Positions 8,710-16,978 of a stretch of DNA of 64,000 nucleotides are shown here, piece by piece (position 1 is the first letter of the stretch; each line of letters opens with the position of its first letter). The notes beneath the pieces are model-generated. The model was not told the DNA's origin. It saw only the letters and a program-made list of their open reading frames with translations, and did no database searches. The stretch comes from Bovifimicola ammoniilytica. Its GTDB lineage: Bacteria; Bacillota; Clostridia; Lachnospirales; Lachnospiraceae. The stretch lies in contig NZ_JAOQJN010000002.1 in the NCBI RefSeq assembly GCF_025567085.1, positions 1 to 64,000 of the forward strand, read 5' to 3'. A program made the translations under genes and the position numbers.

Positions 8710-9510
8710 ATGAGAAAGGTACTTAAAATAGAGCTTATAATAGTTGTTGTAGTAATAATTATAGCAATTTTACATCCTGTTGTATCGAATAATATTAAAT
8801 ACTCAAAGGCAGAGAAGCTGATGGAAAAGGGAAATTATTCAGAAGCAAATGACATATTATTTGATTTAGAATTAGACGAATTTCGAGAAAGTGAGAAGTT
8901 GCGGGAAATATGTAATGCACATATTTTATATGGCAGGGGTGAGATTGATATGGCAAAATATTATATGAGTAATGTTAATTTGAATATCTTATCTAAAAAG
9001 CAGAGACGTATTGAGAAAGAATTTATTGAACAGATAGATTCAGAAGTTGATGATTACGTAGAAGAAAAGGATAAAGAAAAAAGAAAATATGAAAATAAGG
9101 TGAAAAATGGTGTTCCATTTGTAGGAATGTATGAAAAAGATATAGATAATACGAAATTAGGAACGCATACAAGTGTTGAAAATCAATATCTGAATAGTCA
9201 GAATAAAAAGTATAAAAAGATAGTTTATGCAAAGAATTATTATTTTAAAGATGGTGATTTTATAATTTTCAGTGCAAAATGCGTAAATGGTATGGTAACG
9301 TGGGTAACGGATAATAGAGAAAAGTACGATGAATATTTAAAAGCAAAGAAAAATGCAAATAAGAATTATCATTCAGGCAGTTATAATCCATATGATTCAA
9401 TGGATGATTATGATGATCCGGAGGACTACTATTATGACAATATGGATGAATATGATGATTATGGCGATGCAGAAGATGACTGGGATGATTATATGGATGA
9501 AAAAGATTGA
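8710..9510 (+). CDS. Membrane-anchored protein with acidic Tyr/Asp-rich tail, unknown function
   Basis: 266 residues from the ATG at 8710, chosen because AAGGAG lies 7 bases upstream; an upstream TTG at 8668 would add 14 residues. One N-terminal membrane span (about residues 5-25), then a helical region with short TPR-like text (AEKLMEKGNYSEANDILFDL, residues ~38-57). After a charged linker come about 100 residues of mixed character, and the last 40 residues are almost all Asp, Glu and Tyr with Met. No family was recognised. The acidic tail could bind metal or a basic partner. The long stretch outside the membrane is probably extracytoplasmic. Confidence 0.7.
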   Translation: MRKVLKIELIIVVVVIIIAILHPVVSNNIKYSKAEKLMEKGNYSEANDILFDLELDEFRESEKLREICNAHILYGRGEIDMAKYYMSNVNLNILSKKQRRIEKEFIEQIDSEVDDYVEEKDKEKRKYENKVKNGVPFVGMYEKDIDNTKLGTHTSVENQYLNSQNKKYKKIVYAKNYYFKDGDFIIFSAKCVNGMVTWVTDNREKYDEYLKAKKNANKNYHSGSYNPYDSMDDYDDPEDYYYDNMDEYDDYGDAEDDWDDYMDEKD

Positions 9511-9603
9511 CAAAAATGAAAGAATTATAAAAAATATGTCATAAATATAGTATTTACTGCATAAATTATAATTAAAAAAAATTTAAAATAGGAGGTTTTA
9601 ATT

Positions 9604-10179
9604 ATGAAATCAAAATATTTAGACAAGCCATTCGATAATTTTGAACAAGATTTTGCAGATAAGAATTATTATTTAATGGATAAATATTTGAATTCCAGAA
9701 AGTTGAAAGATAAGGACGAGATGAGATCGGCATTAGGTGAATATTATATGTTGGCAGTAAGAAAATATCTTAAAAATGAAAAATTAAGGAAAAAATATAA
9801 TTTTGAAGCAATATGTATAATGACACTTAAAATGGGCGAAAGTAATTATTGGAGAGCATTAAATCGTAAGAAAAGATGTCCGATAGGTGGTATTATAAGT
9901 TATGATGATTTTAGGACATCTTATACGGAAGATAATAATTGCAATATAGTTCTAGAGTGTAATATTTACATAGAATTTGTAGACAATTATGCAATTAATA
10001 TGGCTATGGCTGAAGCTATATACAATGAATTATCAACTGTAGAGCAGAAAATTTTTCTATATCGTTTTAATAGATGGAGCGATAGTGAGATTAGAAAAGA
10101 ACTAAATATAAGTGAATATAGATATGACAAATATTTAAAGGAAATAAAGAAAAAGGTAAAGAGAATAATTAAAGAATGA
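9604..10179 (+). CDS. Sigma-70-like protein with C-terminal region 4 type helix-turn-helix
   Basis: 191 residues. The last ~55 residues (LSTVEQKIFLYRFNRWSDSE, then IRKELNISEYRYDKYLKEIK) have the spacing of sigma region 4: a helix after an LS-x-x-E-x-x-I-F start, then a turn and recognition helix. The N-terminal 100 residues are helical and lysine-rich but lack a clear region 2 DNA-melting motif. It could be a divergent ECF-like sigma factor or a phage-type activator. A strong site AGGAGG at 9591-9596 precedes the start. Its target is unknown; the next gene (DUF6033) begins 338 bases downstream. Confidence 0.55.
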   Translation: MKSKYLDKPFDNFEQDFADKNYYLMDKYLNSRKLKDKDEMRSALGEYYMLAVRKYLKNEKLRKKYNFEAICIMTLKMGESNYWRALNRKKRCPIGGIISYDDFRTSYTEDNNCNIVLECNIYIEFVDNYAINMAMAEAIYNELSTVEQKIFLYRFNRWSDSEIRKELNISEYRYDKYLKEIKKKVKRIIKE

Positions 10180-10517
10180 TAAAGTGTTTAAGAGTAGTCA
10201 TATAAACTGTGTATACATAAATTAAGTGAATATATTTATATAAGTATATTAGAAAATAGCTTCTAAAATAATTTGATTTAGCTTATTCTAAAATGATTTT
10301 AATATACTTTGTTACACAATCTTCTATTTGAATTTATTTATAATAGGGTTAACTATTCTATCCATCTGTACGATAAATATATTAGAAGGTTGAGTTCAGA
10401 ATCAGCCAAAACAATTGAATATATAATGAAAAGGAATTTATTAATGATTCAAATGGATGATGCTTTCTTTCTTTATTATTTAATTTATTTATTTACACAT
10501 TCAAGGAGGAATGAAAA
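10180..10517. other. AT-rich intergenic stretch with one imperfect hairpin
   Basis: No gene is supported. AGTATATTA (10243-10251) pairs exactly with TAATATACT (10300-10308), closing a loop of about 48 bases. A 70-codon open frame at 10309-10521 starts with TTG, lacks a ribosome site and overlaps the next start, so it is not called. Confidence 0.45.
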
Positions 10518-11390
10518 ATGAGTAATATATTTACAGATTCAAATGTATCAACAATAGCTAATGGAGTAGCAGCATATTCAAATATGAATAATAAAGGAGC
10601 TGCTAATAAGTCAGCAAAGATGAGTAATAATAGTAGTGTTAATGACAGTGCATCGACTGCTGAAACAAGTGCATCAGATACAGTTAAGAAGACTAAAGTA
10701 AGTGGAAAGACAATAGGCACGCCTGAATTATCTGAAAAAGCGGCAAAATATTATGAGACACTTAAGAAGAAATATTCTAATATGGATTTTATCTTAGTAA
10801 GTGCTGATATGAAAGAGCAGGCTAAGAGCCAGGCAGGAAGTTATGCTAATGCAAATAAGATGGTCGTGCTAATTGATGAAGAGAAGATAGAGAGAATGGC
10901 TGAGGACGAGAAGTTCCGTAAGCAGTATGAGGGCATCATTGCAAATGCAGCAAGTGGCATTTCACAACTCGGAAGTAAGATAGCAGGCAGTGGAGCAAGT
11001 GTAAAAGGCTATGGTATGCAGGTTAATGATAATGGAACAGCCTCATATTTTGCAGTTCTTGAGAAATCAAGTGAAGCACAGAAAGAGCGTATTGCTAAGA
11101 AATCAGCAGAGAATAAGGCTAAGAAGAAAGAAGAGCAGAAAAAGGCTGATAAGGCAGCAAAGCAGGAAAGATTAGAAAAGAGTCGTGAAAATAATGCAGC
11201 AAAGAATTCATCAGGAGTTGATTCAGATGATATAAATGTGAGCGGGGATTCTGATACAATTACTATTACGGCATCATCTATTGACGAGCTTTTGAGAAAG
11301 ATAGATGATTATAACCAGCTTTATAAGAGTGATAATGTAAGAACTGATGCAGAGAAGAAAGTCGGTCAGAGATTTGACTATTCTATTTAA
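10518..11390 (+). CDS. DUF6033 family protein
   Basis: 290 residues, start supported by AAGGAGG at 10503-10509. The first ~60 residues are Ser/Asn/Ala-rich and low in complexity. Residues ~68-195 form the conserved part (AAKYYETLKKKYSNMDFILV, then NKMVVLIDEEKIERMAED), which fits the DUF6033 family common in Lachnospiraceae. A strongly charged Lys/Glu helix follows (about 195-240, probable coiled coil), then an acidic end. No signal peptide or membrane span. The function of the family is not known to me; similarity of such proteins to flagellar or secretion accessory proteins is only an impression. Confidence 0.75.
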   Translation: MSNIFTDSNVSTIANGVAAYSNMNNKGAANKSAKMSNNSSVNDSASTAETSASDTVKKTKVSGKTIGTPELSEKAAKYYETLKKKYSNMDFILVSADMKEQAKSQAGSYANANKMVVLIDEEKIERMAEDEKFRKQYEGIIANAASGISQLGSKIAGSGASVKGYGMQVNDNGTASYFAVLEKSSEAQKERIAKKSAENKAKKKEEQKKADKAAKQERLEKSRENNAAKNSSGVDSDDINVSGDSDTITITASSIDELLRKIDDYNQLYKSDNVRTDAEKKVGQRFDYSI

Positions 11391-11428
11391 CTGTACAGCT
11401 AATCATTTGAAAATTTGGAGATTTACAA

Positions 11429-12207
11429 ATGAATAATTCGGCTAATTTAGATTTGACTGAGGGAAAGATTACAACTAAGTTATGGCATTTGTGATACCTT
11501 TAATGCTTGGAAATGTGTTGCAGCAGCTCTACAATCTGGTTGATACATGGGTTGTTGGAAAATATATCGGCGAAAATGCTTTAGCGGCAGTAGGGTCATC
11601 ATATACTTTGATGACCTTTTTGATGTCCATAATAATAGGCTTGTGTCTTGGAAGCAGTTCATTTATTTAAATGGCATTTGGAAAAAGAAGAGAAGATTTG
11701 ATAAGAAATGGAATATACACATCATTTGTAACAATTGCGACATTGACAGGTATATTAATGCTTATATCATATTGTGGAATAAATGAAATTTTTAATATAA
11801 TGAATGTTCCTGATAATGTGAAAAGTGGAATGAAGATATATATGCTATATTGTCTTGCGTGTTTTGCAAGGCCGCTTATGGCAATATTTGTAAATGCATT
11901 TAAGACAAATATTATAAATATCGGGGTACACTATTTAAGGATAGAGGGTGCATTTTATATAGGAATTGGCATTTTATTTATGCTATATGGTTATTACCGC
12001 GCAGTTAACAGCCCGATGGTTTCAGTAATATTAACAGTTATTTCACTTGGAACAAGAGTGATTTTAGCATATGTATTGTCGGGAATTTCATTTATCGGAG
12101 TTACAGGTATATGGGCAGCCATACCGATTGGCTGGTTTTTAGCAGATTTTACAGGAATAATAATATATTTATATGATGCCAGGGTCAAAAGGTCTAAAAA
12201 AATATGA
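11429..12207 (+). pseudogene. MATE-family efflux transporter, broken
   Basis: The gene starts at ATG 11429 with LDLTEGKITTKLW, typical of MATE N termini. It hits TGA at 11492 because of a one-base frameshift, since the +1 frame continues FVIPLMLGNVLQQLYNLVDT. A second in-frame stop lies at 11668-11670. At about 11895 the sequence jumps from the end of the third or fourth helix (MAIFVNAF) to the C-terminal half (IINIGVHYLRIEG), so some 200 residues are missing. The remnant is about 260 codons against the usual ~450. It is directly upstream of the bile salt hydrolase and may once have been co-transcribed with it. Confidence 0.85.
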
Positions 12208-12276
12208 GCATGCGTATAGGTGAGTGAAAGACCTTTGAAACCGCTACAATATGAGCATAATTATGGAGGAATTTAT

Positions 12277-13251
12277 ATGTGTACAGCAGCAACTTATAAG
12301 ACAAAAGATTTTTATTTTGGAAGAACTTTAGATTATGAATTTTCCTATGGAGACGAGATAACGGTCACACCGAGAAATTATGTATTTAATTTCAGACATA
12401 TGGGTGAGTTAAAGACTCATTATGCAATGGTTGGAATGGCACACGTTGCAGATGAGTATCCTCTTTATTACGATGCATTTAATGAAAAGGGCTTATGTAT
12501 GGCGGGACTTAATTTCGTTGGAAATGCAGTCTACGAAGAGATTGATGATTCGAGAGAGAACGTGGCCCAGTTTGAATTTATTCCATGGATATTAAGTAAA
12601 TGTGCGACTGTAAATGAGGCACGTAAGTTATTAGATAAAATGAATCTTGTAGGAACGCAGTTTAATGAAGTATTTGCGGCAGCACAGCTACACTGGATTA
12701 TAGCCGACGAAAATGAGGCGATAACGGTTGAATGTGTTAAGGAAGGCTTGAAAATATATGATAATAAAGCGGGTGTTCTTACGAATAACCCACCATTTCC
12801 ACAGCAGATGTTTCTATTGAATCAATATATGAGTTTATCATCAAAGCAGCCAGACAATACATTTTCGAAAGTGCTTGATTTACAGCAATATAGCAGAGGA
12901 ATGGGAGCAATCGGGCTTCCGGGAGATTTATCATCGACATCGAGATTTGCAAGGGTTGCATTTACAAAATTGAATTCGATTTCAAGTGATTCAGAGGAGG
13001 AAAGCGTAAGCCAGTTCTTCCATATATTAGGTTCCGTTGACCAGCAAAGAGGGTGCTGTGAAGTGGCAGATGGCAAATATGAGATAACCTTATATACATC
13101 ATGCTGTAATGCAAATAAGGGTATCTATTACTACACATCATATGATAACAGCCAGATTTCAGCAGTAGATATGAATAGAGAGAATTTAGACGGAAGTAAT
13201 CTTATTAAATATCCTTTACTTACAAAAGGACAGATTATGTGGCAGAATTAA
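12277..13251 (+). CDS. bsh: Choloylglycine (bile salt) hydrolase
   Basis: 324 residues starting MCTAA; the ATG at 12277 has GGAGG 9 bases upstream and puts cysteine at position 2, which becomes the N-terminal nucleophile after removal of Met. Other Ntn-hydrolase residues are in place: R16 and D19 (GRTLDYE), N79 (MAGLNF), N170/N171 (LTNNPPF) and R223 (STSRF). The enzyme splits glycine or taurine from conjugated bile salts in the cytoplasm; penicillin V acylase is the alternative in this family, but the loop pattern favours bile salts. It points to life in the gut. A strong terminator follows, and the upstream neighbour is a dead MATE transporter gene. Confidence 0.9.
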   Translation: MCTAATYKTKDFYFGRTLDYEFSYGDEITVTPRNYVFNFRHMGELKTHYAMVGMAHVADEYPLYYDAFNEKGLCMAGLNFVGNAVYEEIDDSRENVAQFEFIPWILSKCATVNEARKLLDKMNLVGTQFNEVFAAAQLHWIIADENEAITVECVKEGLKIYDNKAGVLTNNPPFPQQMFLLNQYMSLSSKQPDNTFSKVLDLQQYSRGMGAIGLPGDLSSTSRFARVAFTKLNSISSDSEEESVSQFFHILGSVDQQRGCCEVADGKYEITLYTSCCNANKGIYYYTSYDNSQISAVDMNRENLDGSNLIKYPLLTKGQIMWQN

Positions 13252-13260
13252 TGATATATG

Positions 13261-13296
13261 AATTGCACATTTGGTAAAAATGTGCAATTTTTTTTC
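13261..13296 (+). terminator. Rho-independent terminator after bsh
   Basis: 12-bp perfect stem 13261-13272 with 13278-13289, loop GGTAA, then a T run to 13295. Confidence 0.9.
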
Positions 13297-13318
13297 TTTA
13301 AATTACCTGATTTTTTAT

Positions 13319-13347
13319 TTGCGGATAGAAGCATAGAGTGATATTAT
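13319..13347 (+). promoter_or_regulatory. Promoter of the ABC transporter operon
   Basis: TTGCGG (13319-13324), 17-base spacer, TATTAT (13342-13347). The geometry is good, the boxes are imperfect. Confidence 0.45.
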
Positions 13348-13356
13348 TATAACTAA

Positions 13357-13374
13357 AGTTAGAGAAAACTAACT
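13357..13374. promoter_or_regulatory. Operator-like dyad AGTTAG-N6-CTAACT at the ABC transporter promoter
   Basis: Perfect 6-bp inverted half sites with a 6-base spacer, starting 9 bases after the -10 box, i.e. over the expected transcription start. The identical arms occur at 16850-16867 before eno in the same relative position. Confidence 0.55.
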
Positions 13375-13478
13375 AAAATATGACATATATAACTCGATAA
13401 GATATGAGGATTGTGACATATGAGATTCAGATGCCATTGATTTATATGTTGAAATAAAAAGATAAAGGAGATTTAAAG

Positions 13479-14177
13479 ATGTTTATTGATATTAAAGGAG
13501 CCAGAAAACAGTATGGTAGTGGGGAAACACTGGTAAATGCATTAGACGGAGTGGACATATCATTAGATGAGGGAAAGATTTATGTAATTCTTGGACCATC
13601 GGGTTCAGGAAAGAGTACCCTGTTAAATATGATAGGAGGACTTGATTCCTTAGATTCAGGAACAATTACAATTTCAGGTAGAAATATAAGTAACGCCAAT
13701 AAGAAAGATTTGACAGAATACAGAAGAGAGGATATTGGTTTTGTGTTCCAGTTCTATAATCTCATTCCTGATTTAACAGTTCAGGAGAATATAGAGGTGG
13801 TTTCAGATATTTCTAAGAATCCTATGGATATTGATGAGGTATTAGAAGCGCTTGACATCAGCAAATACCGTAGACGTTTTCCTAAGGAATTATCAGGAGG
13901 ACAGCAGCAAAGAGTGGCAATTGCGAGAGCGCTTATTAAGAATCCTAAATTACTTCTTTGTGATGAATTGACAGGTGCGCTTGATTCTAAATCATCACGT
14001 AGTGTACTTAAATTCATTGAGAAAGTTAATGAGCGGTTTAAAACTACTATAATCATTATTACACATAATGAGGCAATAGCTGATATGGCGAATAAGGTAA
14101 TCAGAATTAAGGACGGTCGTATTGATTTGTGCAAGGAAAATGCAACGAAGAAAAAGGCAGACGGATTGGAGTTGTAA
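13479..14177 (+). CDS. ABC transporter ATP-binding protein (MacB/LolD type)
   Basis: 232 residues with Walker A GPSGSGKST, signature LSGGQQQRVA, Walker B LLLCDELTGALD and the switch histidine in IIITHN. It powers the FtsX-type permease encoded 3 bases downstream. Such pairs export peptides or act on the envelope rather than importing nutrients. The start has AAAGGAG at 13464-13470. Transcription probably begins at the promoter at 13319-13347 and is likely controlled through the dyad overlapping the start point. Confidence 0.93.
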   Translation: MFIDIKGARKQYGSGETLVNALDGVDISLDEGKIYVILGPSGSGKSTLLNMIGGLDSLDSGTITISGRNISNANKKDLTEYRREDIGFVFQFYNLIPDLTVQENIEVVSDISKNPMDIDEVLEALDISKYRRRFPKELSGGQQQRVAIARALIKNPKLLLCDELTGALDSKSSRSVLKFIEKVNERFKTTIIIITHNEAIADMANKVIRIKDGRIDLCKENATKKKADGLEL

Positions 14178-14180
14178 ATT

Positions 14181-16397
14181 ATGACATTAAATAAGAGATA
14201 CATAAGAAATATTAAAGACAATCTTTCGTTCTATATTGCATCAATTGTACTTACTGCAGTTGCCCTTTTGATGTTTTTCCTCTTTTATATAGCAGGAACA
14301 GGAATTAAAGATTATGGTGACAAATTCTTTGACAGGAATAAATTAGAAGATGCGACATTTACTACATATTTAGAGATTCCTGATGAAGAAATAGAGAAGT
14401 TAGAAGATAAATATAACATTACATTTGAGAAAGAACATTATGTAAATATCAGTGAAGATGATTATAAAGTAAGAGTATTTAAAGCTAGTCATAAGATTGA
14501 TTTGTATGAAGTAATTGACGGAAAAGATATTGAAAATGATGATGAAATAGTTATATCCAGAGGTTATGCACAGAATATGAATGTGAAATTAGGTGACAGC
14601 ATAGAAATTGCAGGTAAGAGTTACAAAGTCACAGGCTTCTTCTTGAGACCGGATTATCTGTATATGCTTGAAAATGCAGATGACACCTATAAGAATATTA
14701 CATCATTTTTCTTAGCATATATGACCGATGATGCTTATGATGCACTTGGTTCTAATGCGTGTCAGTACAAAGTTATCTATAATAAGAATAGTGACAGTAC
14801 AGCATTTAGAAAATATATTAATGATGAATATAAAGTAAATTCATATTTATCAAAAGATGATAATGAGAGAATTACAATGGTAGATGACCAGGCTGTAATG
14901 TTTATTGTTATGGCATATGTATTCTTAGTAACACTTCCACTTATTACTGTTGCACTCATTTCGATTATAATTGGCAGAAAAGTTAAGAATGAACAGAAAA
15001 TGATAGGTACTCTTACAGCACTTGGATATAAGAAGAGCCAGTTAGTAAGACATTATGCTATACTTGCCGTGATTCCGGGAGTTGCTGGTGGAATACTTGT
15101 AACAATAATAACTAAGATATTACAGCAGCCATATGGTGAACTTGGGCTTGCGGATTACGAGCCTATGCCTGTTAAATTCCGTTTGCCAATATTTGCAGCT
15201 ATTCTTGGTATAGTAATTCCTACATTATTATATGCATTAGCAGCAATTAAGAAAGTAAATAAGTTGTTAAAGAAAGATACAGTTACCTTACTTAACGGAA
15301 ATGCTGATGAATCAAAGAAAACTAAAAGAGTTATGGTTAATTCTAAAAGCAAGGTTAAGAATAAATTCGCAGTAAGAAGTCTGATTGGCAATCCTGGAAG
15401 AACATTTGTCGTATTTTTAGGTGCTGCACTTGGTGCATTTATTATTACAATTGGATTCACATTTATTGATACTTTTAATGATATTGCGGATAATGGAATG
15501 GGTAATATAGGAACATTCAAATATGAATATATCCTCAATTCGCTTGAAACAAAAGAATATGATGATGCAGAGAAACTTATTGTTGGAAATTATGAATATA
15601 AAGATGCAACATTTAGCTTAATGGGTGCTGATTCAGATGTTTCACTTATGAATACGAATACTAAAGATGGTAAAAAGGCTGACCTTGATAAAGGCTTCTA
15701 TATCAGTAATGTAATGGCTTATGCTTATAAAATAAAAGCAGGCGATACGGTAAAATTTAAAAATCCTTATACAATGGAAGAATATTCAGTTGTGATTGAG
15801 GGTATTATTGATAATGACAGCCAGAAATTAATACTTGGAAGAAATGACAAAGTAAGAGAAATTATGGGAATAGAAGATGATGTGTATAACTGCCTCTTAT
15901 CTAAAGAAAAATTAGATATTGGTGACAAGGTTTCTAAGACAATCACATCAGATGATATAAAAGAACAGATGCAGACAGTTATGGACGAAATGGGAAGTAT
16001 TATATATGCACTTATCATAATCGGTGCTATAATATGTGTATCAGCATTATATGTATCTGTTAATATGTTATTGACTGAGAACCGCCATAACATATCTATG
16101 CTTAAGGTATTAGGACTTACTGACAAAGAGATAAACAGAATGGTAATAAATGTTAATCATTTTATTATTCCATTTTCAATTGCAGTTGGTATGGGATTAG
16201 GATATCTTGCAATGGTTATTGTGTTCAGAGTATTTTCACAGCTTGAGGGCAATTACTATAAGTCTACATTTAGTTTTGGAAACTTTATTCTTACAATTGT
16301 AATTGTAACATTGTGCTATGTAGTTTCACTTATATTAGTACGACGTAAAGTAAATAAGGTAAATATGGTGGAAAGTCTTAAGGATAACAGAGAATAA
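14181..16397 (+). CDS. FtsX-like ABC transporter permease
   Basis: 738 residues with one N-terminal span (about 15-40), a large outer domain (about 45-225), three spans (about 240-355), a second N-like span (about 415-435), another outer domain, and three more spans at the C terminus. This duplicated FtsX fold with large outer domains matches the BceB/YknZ-like or lipoprotein-release group. It pairs with the ATPase encoded immediately upstream (3-base gap). The substrate cannot be told from sequence. No BceRS-type two-component genes are adjacent. Confidence 0.88.
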   Translation: MTLNKRYIRNIKDNLSFYIASIVLTAVALLMFFLFYIAGTGIKDYGDKFFDRNKLEDATFTTYLEIPDEEIEKLEDKYNITFEKEHYVNISEDDYKVRVFKASHKIDLYEVIDGKDIENDDEIVISRGYAQNMNVKLGDSIEIAGKSYKVTGFFLRPDYLYMLENADDTYKNITSFFLAYMTDDAYDALGSNACQYKVIYNKNSDSTAFRKYINDEYKVNSYLSKDDNERITMVDDQAVMFIVMAYVFLVTLPLITVALISIIIGRKVKNEQKMIGTLTALGYKKSQLVRHYAILAVIPGVAGGILVTIITKILQQPYGELGLADYEPMPVKFRLPIFAAILGIVIPTLLYALAAIKKVNKLLKKDTVTLLNGNADESKKTKRVMVNSKSKVKNKFAVRSLIGNPGRTFVVFLGAALGAFIITIGFTFIDTFNDIADNGMGNIGTFKYEYILNSLETKEYDDAEKLIVGNYEYKDATFSLMGADSDVSLMNTNTKDGKKADLDKGFYISNVMAYAYKIKAGDTVKFKNPYTMEEYSVVIEGIIDNDSQKLILGRNDKVREIMGIEDDVYNCLLSKEKLDIGDKVSKTITSDDIKEQMQTVMDEMGSIIYALIIIGAIICVSALYVSVNMLLTENRHNISMLKVLGLTDKEINRMVINVNHFIIPFSIAVGMGLGYLAMVIVFRVFSQLEGNYYKSTFSFGNFILTIVIVTLCYVVSLILVRRKVNKVNMVESLKDNRE

Positions 16398-16418
16398 AAA
16401 TACCTGGAGGCAGAAAAA

Positions 16419-16790
16419 GTGATTAAAGGATTTGCGCACATAGCTTTATACACAGAGAAATTCAAAGAGACAATTAATTTCTATAAGGAAATATTCGATG
16501 CAAAGGAAATGGGATATTTTAAGACTAAGACTGATGCCTGCTGGTTGTCGGTAGGTGACGATATTTTGGAAATATTTAATGAAGAGAGTCTTGGAGACGG
16601 TGCTTTTAAACATATTGCAATTGAATGTGATAATGTAGATAATTTATTCGAAAAGGCGCTTAAATGTGGAGCAGCACCACATGTCTATCCTAAAGATATT
16701 GCTCTTGCACTTAATGATAAGGTAGAAGCAAGGATAGCTTTTATCAAAGGAATTAATGGTGAACAGATAGAATTATTTGAAAGAAAATGA
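16419..16790 (+). CDS. VOC family (glyoxalase-like) protein
   Basis: 123 residues, GTG start with GGAGG 8 bases upstream. It begins GFAHIALYTEKFKETINFYK and ends IKGINGEQIELFE, the two beta-alpha-beta-beta-beta halves of the vicinal oxygen chelate fold, with candidate metal ligands His (AHIALY), His (FKHIAIE) and Glu (QIELFE). It could be a lyase or an isomerase; the exact reaction is unclear. It lies 21 bases after the permease gene and probably ends that operon. Confidence 0.85.
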   Translation: MIKGFAHIALYTEKFKETINFYKEIFDAKEMGYFKTKTDACWLSVGDDILEIFNEESLGDGAFKHIAIECDNVDNLFEKALKCGAAPHVYPKDIALALNDKVEARIAFIKGINGEQIELFERK

Positions 16791-16812
16791 TAAAACCTCT
16801 CATATAGAATGC

Positions 16813-16841
16813 TTGTTATTTAGGCAATAATAAGATATAAT
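16813..16841 (+). promoter_or_regulatory. Promoter of eno
   Basis: TTGTTA (16813-16818), 17-base spacer, TATAAT (16836-16841). Confidence 0.7.
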
Positions 16842-16849
16842 ACATAACG

Positions 16850-16867
16850 AGTTAGACATAACTAACT
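16850..16867. promoter_or_regulatory. Operator-like dyad AGTTAG-N6-CTAACT at the eno promoter
   Basis: Same half sites and spacing as 13357-13374; begins 8 bases after the -10 box and so covers the probable transcription start. Confidence 0.55.
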
Positions 16868-16887
16868 TGTGTGTAAATCATAAAGGA

Positions 16888-16946
16888 CTCCCTATAAACA
16901 AAACTGCTGAATTTGTTTACCGGAAAACTTCATTTTCCGGAGGGAG
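16888..16946 (+). promoter_or_regulatory. Structured leader of eno: compact three-way junction
   Basis: P1 CTCCCT (16888-16893) with AGGGAG (16941-16946); P2 TAAACAAA (16895-16902) with TTTGTTTA (16912-16919); P3 CCGGAAAA (16920-16927) with TTTTCCGG (16933-16940). The helices abut with only one unpaired joining base. The ribosome site AAGGAG follows at 16963-16968. It does not match the fluoride riboswitch that often precedes eno. Confidence 0.5.
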
Positions 16947-16978
16947 AACCTTGAATTGCTGAAAGGAGAGCGAAAGCC

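Noticed and set aside
10309..10521. 70-codon open frame before the DUF6033 gene
   Set aside because: TTG start without a ribosome site, runs over the DUF6033 start, and the composition looks like AT-rich intergenic DNA.
16868..16978. Fluoride riboswitch before eno
   Set aside because: The conserved GATG and CTGATG pseudoknot elements are not found; the fold is a three-way junction instead.
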